Assembly (NCBI RefSeq): GCF_014191495.1
Contig: NZ_JACHWR010000002.1
Coordinates: 1,488,001 to 1,552,000, forward strand
Origin: Nocardioides soli
GTDB taxonomy: Bacteria; Actinomycetota; Actinomycetes; Propionibacteriales; Nocardioidaceae
DNA: 64,000 bases
Direction: 5' to 3'
Shown here: positions 60,923 through 64,000 of the stretch, piece by piece
How the letters are laid out: the number at the start of each line of letters is the position of its first letter
How positions within the stretch are numbered: the stretch's first letter is position 1
Notes under the pieces: generated by a model
Seen by the model: only the letters and a program-made list of their open reading frames with translations
Databases searched by the model: none
Told to the model about the DNA's origin: nothing
Made by a program: the position numbers and the translations under genes

Positions 60923-61486
60923 TCATCCGGCCGCGGCCTTCGGAACGGCGACGGCACGGCAGATCCCCTGTGCCCACCGGCGGGCGCGCTCGGGCTCGCC
61001 CTCGGCCACCGGGCCCCGCAGGTCATCGACCACGAAGGCCATCGGGTGGGCGATCGAGCGATAGCCCTGGCGAGCGAGGAGGTGCGCGGCCCTGGTCGCG
61101 GCGGCCTTGGGAAGATGACGCACCCTGCTCACCCTCGTGTCGAACGCGGCGAAGGGTCGACCGTCGGCTGGTTGCCGCCGGCCCAGGGCTGCGATCCAGT
61201 CACGCAGTCCGACGAGCTCTGCCGCGGGACGTGCGCCCTGGCGAACGGCGTCGTGCCGGGTCGAGGGGCGACTCAGGGAGAACGCGTGCGTCGGCGCCCC
61301 CACGACGAGGAGGTCGAACGGGGGGATCTCCTCGGCCGACGCCTCACCGACATTGCGCAGGGTGACGGTGGCACCGGCGTCCTCGAGACCGCGTGCGACC
61401 GATCGCGCGATCTCCTCGGTGCATCCGAACATGGACTCGTAGACGACCGCGGCGCGGACTGCCGATGCGGATTCGATGCTGGTCAT
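60923..61486 (-). CDS. flavodoxin-like protein
   Basis: The 187-residue protein carries the FMN phosphate loop Y-E-S-M-F-G-C-T-E-E-I-A and G-A-P-T-H-A-F-S, as in flavodoxins. It is longer than short-chain flavodoxins by an arginine-rich C-terminal region. The start has GGGAGG before it. It is divergent from a universal stress protein gene and downstream of two DosR-like boxes; a redox role under oxygen limitation is an inference. Confidence 0.82.
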   Translation of the reverse strand: MTSIESASAVRAAVVYESMFGCTEEIARSVARGLEDAGATVTLRNVGEASAEEIPPFDLLVVGAPTHAFSLSRPSTRHDAVRQGARPAAELVGLRDWIAALGRRQPADGRPFAAFDTRVSRVRHLPKAAATRAAHLLARQGYRSIAHPMAFVVDDLRGPVAEGEPERARRWAQGICRAVAVPKAAAG

Positions 61487-61567
61487 GGTGTGCCTCCCGG
61501 GATCGTGTTGGCTCCACTGTCGCCGCCGCTGCCGCCTCGGGCCGTGGTCCTGCGTCCCGCGATGTGA

Positions 61568-61581
61568 GGGAACTTGGTCCC
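61568..61581. promoter_or_regulatory. DosR-like box 3
   Basis: GGGAACTTGGTCCC matches GGGACT-WW-AGTCCC at 11 of 14. It lies in the divergent gap between the flavodoxin and universal stress genes. Confidence 0.6.
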
Positions 61582-61637
61582 GGCCGCGGGCCAGAGCCGC
61601 GACTGCGGAGCTCCGGTACTCGGGTCCCCGGGAGGCA

Positions 61638-61651
61638 GGGACGAACGACCC
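61638..61651. promoter_or_regulatory. DosR-like box 4
   Basis: GGGACGAACGACCC, flanked by A and T to make a longer dyad, matches the consensus at about 10 of 14 and agrees with box 1 at 13 of 14. It sits 85 bases before the universal stress gene at 61736. Confidence 0.65.
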
Positions 61652-61735
61652 TGGTTTCCGTCGGCGGCGGGTACGACGTTGGGTCGACCAAGTCCGGGGC
61701 GTCCCCATGCCCGGACCCGACCGAGGGAGAACGTG

Positions 61736-62611
61736 ATGGGCGACATCCGGTGCGGTGTCCTCGTGGCCGTGGGCCCCGACGGTGCAGGTGACGGCACGCT
61801 CGACTTCGCGGTGGCCGAGGCCCAGCGTCGGGAGACCGGGGTGGAGCTGCTCCACGTCGTCCACTCGCTGGTCGTCTCCGCGCGGGAGGAGCGGATCCAG
61901 GCCATCGACCGATCCCTGACCGCGGTCGGTCGGCGGGTGCTCAGCGACGTGTCGGCTCGGCTGCGAGGAAGGCTGGTGGACCGACTGCCGGTCTCCACCC
62001 AGCTCCTGACGGGCCCGGTATCGGCCACCATCGTGGAGCGTGCCTCCGACGCTGACCTGATCGTCCTCGAGCGTCGTGACGCGAGCAAGGTGGATCGGCT
62101 CCTGACGATGTCGATCTCGACCCGAGTCGCCGCCCGGGCGGACCGACCCGTGGCCGTCGTACCCAGCGCGTGGCGGTCCGATCCCACCGTGGAACTTCCG
62201 GTGACGGTGGGGGTCGATCGTCCGCTGGAGACGCTCGAGCAGGTGGAGACAGCGGCGGGATATGCGCGGATGGCCGGCCGTCCACTCACCGTGTTGCACG
62301 CGGTCTGGATCGCGGAGGCCTACCAGGACGCGATCGGTCTCGGACGGGACCGGGAGGAGTGGGTGCGCGAGGCGACCACTCGGGTCGAGCTGGACCTCGC
62401 CACGCTGACCGATCGCGAGTCGGTCGACCTCACCACCGACGTGTGCTGGGCACGACCCGTCGACGCCCTGGTTGCGGCCAGCCAGGCCTCGTCACTGCTC
62501 GTGCTGAGCCGCCGCGGGGACGGTCACGTCATGCGTGGAGCTCTCGGGGGGATCACGCGTGCGGTGCTACAGCACACACGGTGTCCGGTGCTGATCGTCG
62601 ACCGCACCTGA
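61736..62611 (+). CDS. universal stress protein, two-domain
   Basis: The 291-residue tandem Usp starts V-L-V-A-V-G-P-D-G. The second domain ends with S-L-L-V-L-S-R-R-G-D-G-H-V-M-R-G-A-L-G-G-I-T, an ATP-site variant (G-x2-G-x8-G). A canonical P-V-L-I-V tail is present. The ATG at 61736 has GAGGGAGA upstream. Two DosR-like boxes lie in its promoter region. Confidence 0.88.
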   Translation: MGDIRCGVLVAVGPDGAGDGTLDFAVAEAQRRETGVELLHVVHSLVVSAREERIQAIDRSLTAVGRRVLSDVSARLRGRLVDRLPVSTQLLTGPVSATIVERASDADLIVLERRDASKVDRLLTMSISTRVAARADRPVAVVPSAWRSDPTVELPVTVGVDRPLETLEQVETAAGYARMAGRPLTVLHAVWIAEAYQDAIGLGRDREEWVREATTRVELDLATLTDRESVDLTTDVCWARPVDALVAASQASSLLVLSRRGDGHVMRGALGGITRAVLQHTRCPVLIVDRT

Positions 62612-62710
62612 TCCCGTGTCGTCCGTGAGCGGCGTCCGTCACCGGCGCGCCCCGAGCCGCGGCCGTCGTCGGTGGCCGATCGAGGCCGTCCCCGACACCG
62701 GGGACTCGGC

Positions 62711-63304
62711 TCACGCTCGCTCGACACGGACGTCGACCACACCGGCCACGGTGCGGGCAACGACCCGGGCCAAGGACTCCTGTCCGATGTCGGTGGGCCC
62801 ACCGATGGTCACGATGCCGTTGTCGATCTGCACCAGCCAGTCGTCGTAGCCGACCGACGCGAGCTTCTGGTGGATGTCCGTTGCGATCGCGGCGTCGTGG
62901 CGCGCCAGAGCCCTGACGACGTCGCTGCGGCTGACCATGCCGACGACCTGATCGCCCCGGTCGACGACCGGCAGGCTCTTCGCACCGAGTTCGGTCATCA
63001 GCTCGACGGCGACCGCGACCTCGTCGTCGGGCGCGATCGTGACGGTCGCGCGCGTGTAGACGCTCTCCACGGTCGGCGGAACGACGACCTCGGACGCGGC
63101 CGGCCGGTCGTGCTCACCGGGCGCGCCGCCCACCGCGCTCCTGAGCAGATCGAGCTCGCTCACGATGCCGCGCAACCGGCCGTCGCCATCCACGACGGGC
63201 ATCGCGGAGATCCTGTGGTCGCCGAGCTGACGCAGTGCCTCCCGAACGCTCATGCGGAGCGTCGCGGTGATCGGGTGCGGCGTCATCGCTTCTCGTACCA
63301 ACAT
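62711..63304 (-). CDS. CBS-BON domain protein (hypoxic response-like)
   Basis: The 197-residue protein has two CBS domains, M-T-P-H-P-I-T-A-T...R-I-S-A-M-P-V-V-D and V-T-I-A-P-D-D-E-V...A-K-S-L-P-V-V-D, and then a BON domain (I-D-N-G-I-V-T-I-G-G). CBS pairs sense adenine nucleotides and BON domains bind phospholipid. In mycobacteria two-CBS proteins are among the strongest DosR-induced genes. The ATG at 63304 follows GGAGG. It is divergent from the response regulator gene across 275 bases. Confidence 0.88.
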   Translation of the reverse strand: MLVREAMTPHPITATLRMSVREALRQLGDHRISAMPVVDGDGRLRGIVSELDLLRSAVGGAPGEHDRPAASEVVVPPTVESVYTRATVTIAPDDEVAVAVELMTELGAKSLPVVDRGDQVVGMVSRSDVVRALARHDAAIATDIHQKLASVGYDDWLVQIDNGIVTIGGPTDIGQESLARVVARTVAGVVDVRVERA

Positions 63305-63498
63305 CTTCGCCTCCGCTGCTCGATCGGGATCGCCACACTCGGTGGGCGTCGCACCCGACGCGTACGGCGAGCACGGATCTCGGTGTCGAGGTGTCCATGC
63401 CGCTCCCAGGAGCCGACGCACCACGGGCCTGACACTCCGACCGTGGGGCGGCGACGGCCGCAGCACCATGGCAGTCGGACCCCTGGATGCCGTGACCT

Positions 63499-63512
63499 TG
63501 GTCAGATGACCA
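63499..63512. promoter_or_regulatory. inverted repeat TGGTCA-N2-TGACCA upstream of the regulator gene
   Basis: A perfect 6-base inverted repeat with a 2-base spacer (GA), 67 bases before the response regulator start. It could be an autoregulatory site but does not match the GGGAC-type boxes. Confidence 0.4.
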
Positions 63513-63579
63513 GTACCCCCGCGACCGATGCCCCGACGACCCGTCGATCGCAGCCTCATCGTGGTCCTACGGTGACCTC

Positions 63580-64000
63580 ATGTCCGAGCCGGCCACAGCG
63601 CGCCACCCGCAGTCCCGACGACCGATCACGGTCTATCTCCTCGACGACCATGAGCTCGTGCGTCGAGGGATACGCGACGTGATCGAGGCCGACGGGGATA
63701 TCAGGGTGGTGGGTGAGTCCGGCTCTGCAGTCGGGGCCGTCGACCGGATCGTGGCCCTGCGGCCCGACGTGGCGCTGCTCGACGGCCGGCTGCTCGACGG
63801 AGCCGGGATCGAGGTGTGCCGGCAGGTGACCACCCGGGTGCCGACGGTCGCGACCGTGGTGCTCACGTCGTACGACGACGAGGAGCAGCTCTTCGCCGCG
63901 ATCCTCGCCGGAGCGAACGGATATCTGCTCAAGCAGATCGGCGCGGTCGCTCTCGTGGATGCCGTTCGGAGGGTTGCGTCGGGCCAGTCGATGCTGGATC
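63580..64000 (+). CDS. NarL/DevR(DosR)-like response regulator, 5' part
   Basis: The visible 140 residues form a complete receiver domain. The acidic pair is in V-Y-L-L-D-D-H-E-L-V-R-R-G-I, the phospho-acceptor aspartate in V-A-L-L-D-G-R-L-L-D-G, then T-S-Y-D-D-E-E and the lysine in G-Y-L-L-K-Q. The run resembles DevR/DosR over its length (D-H-E-x-V-R-R-G...L-T-S-Y...A-G-A-x-G-Y). The C-terminal LuxR helix-turn-helix lies beyond the window. It is the natural candidate regulator of the preceding stress genes, but its DNA-binding domain is not seen here. Confidence 0.85.
   Translation, partial: MSEPATARHPQSRRPITVYLLDDHELVRRGIRDVIEADGDIRVVGESGSAVGAVDRIVALRPDVALLDGRLLDGAGIEVCRQVTTRVPTVATVVLTSYDDEEQLFAAILAGANGYLLKQIGAVALVDAVRRVASGQSMLD

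Noticed and set aside
1..64000. CRISPR arrays, rRNA or complete tRNA genes
   Set aside because: No regularly spaced repeats and no cloverleaf with both acceptor strands were found by reading.

Overview
The window is high-GC, densely coded DNA that uses GTG and TTG starts and translational overlaps freely. Its gene content points to an actinobacterium: an Lsr2-type C-terminal domain, a KshA/KshB-like oxygenase pair, an LLM (F420-type) oxidoreductase, and a DevR/DosR-like regulator beside universal stress, Acg-like and CBS-BON genes. A Nocardioides-like lineage is my best guess, but the sequence alone does not fix the genus.

REGION 1 (1-23.4 kb): a genomic island. It carries a MobF-type relaxase and several unrelated nuclease or nucleic-acid-binding proteins: an AlbA_2/Schlafen-type protein, an exonuclease-TerB-BRCT-Lsr2C fusion, a DUF4365-type nuclease fused to helical repeats and a PIN-like tail, and an HNH nuclease. 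Three neighbouring proteins each carry the HEPN-type motif R-N-x-x-x-H. The DUF4365/PIN gene is broken by an IS3-family element, and that element is itself split by an IS21-family element. Both insertions can be reversed on paper to the exact base from their target duplications (ACC and GCAG). The island ends at 23371-23401 in what looks like the 3' end of tmRNA (ssrA), followed at once by a strong hairpin terminator. This suggests the right attachment site, with chromosome backbone to its right.

REGION 2 (23.4-31.5 kb): chromosome. There is a TetR/cupin divergent pair with two clear operators, a superoxide dismutase gene behind a 23-bp palindrome, a secreted repeat protein and thymidine phosphorylase. 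Between these lie relics of decayed genes.

REGION 3 (31.5-57.3 kb): a large catabolic supercluster. Rightward: a MaoC-like hydratase, a TetR regulator, a Rieske oxygenase, an acyl-CoA ligase, a flavin/2Fe-2S reductase and a complete branched-chain-amino-acid-type ABC transporter. Leftward: a four-subunit 2-oxoacid:ferredoxin oxidoreductase with an enoyl-CoA hydratase and a cupin. Next come a second TetR regulator, a second ligase and a 2-hydroxyacid dehydrogenase. Then follow a leftward NMT1/SsuA-type ABC transporter with a small muconolactone-isomerase-like protein, and a rightward run of paired acyl-CoA dehydrogenases, an NTF2-like protein and an LLM oxidoreductase. Copies of an AAAACACTGCTT-type inverted repeat precede several of these units, which suggests common TetR control. 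The genes fit import, CoA activation, ring oxidation and beta-oxidation-like breakdown of a cyclic carboxylic acid, but the substrate is not evident.

REGION 4 (57.3-64 kb): a dormancy/hypoxia-type cluster. Three two-domain universal stress proteins, an Acg-like nitroreductase, a flavodoxin, a CBS-BON protein and the start of a DevR/DosR-like response regulator occur together, with DosR-like GGGAC-N4-GNCCC sites between them.
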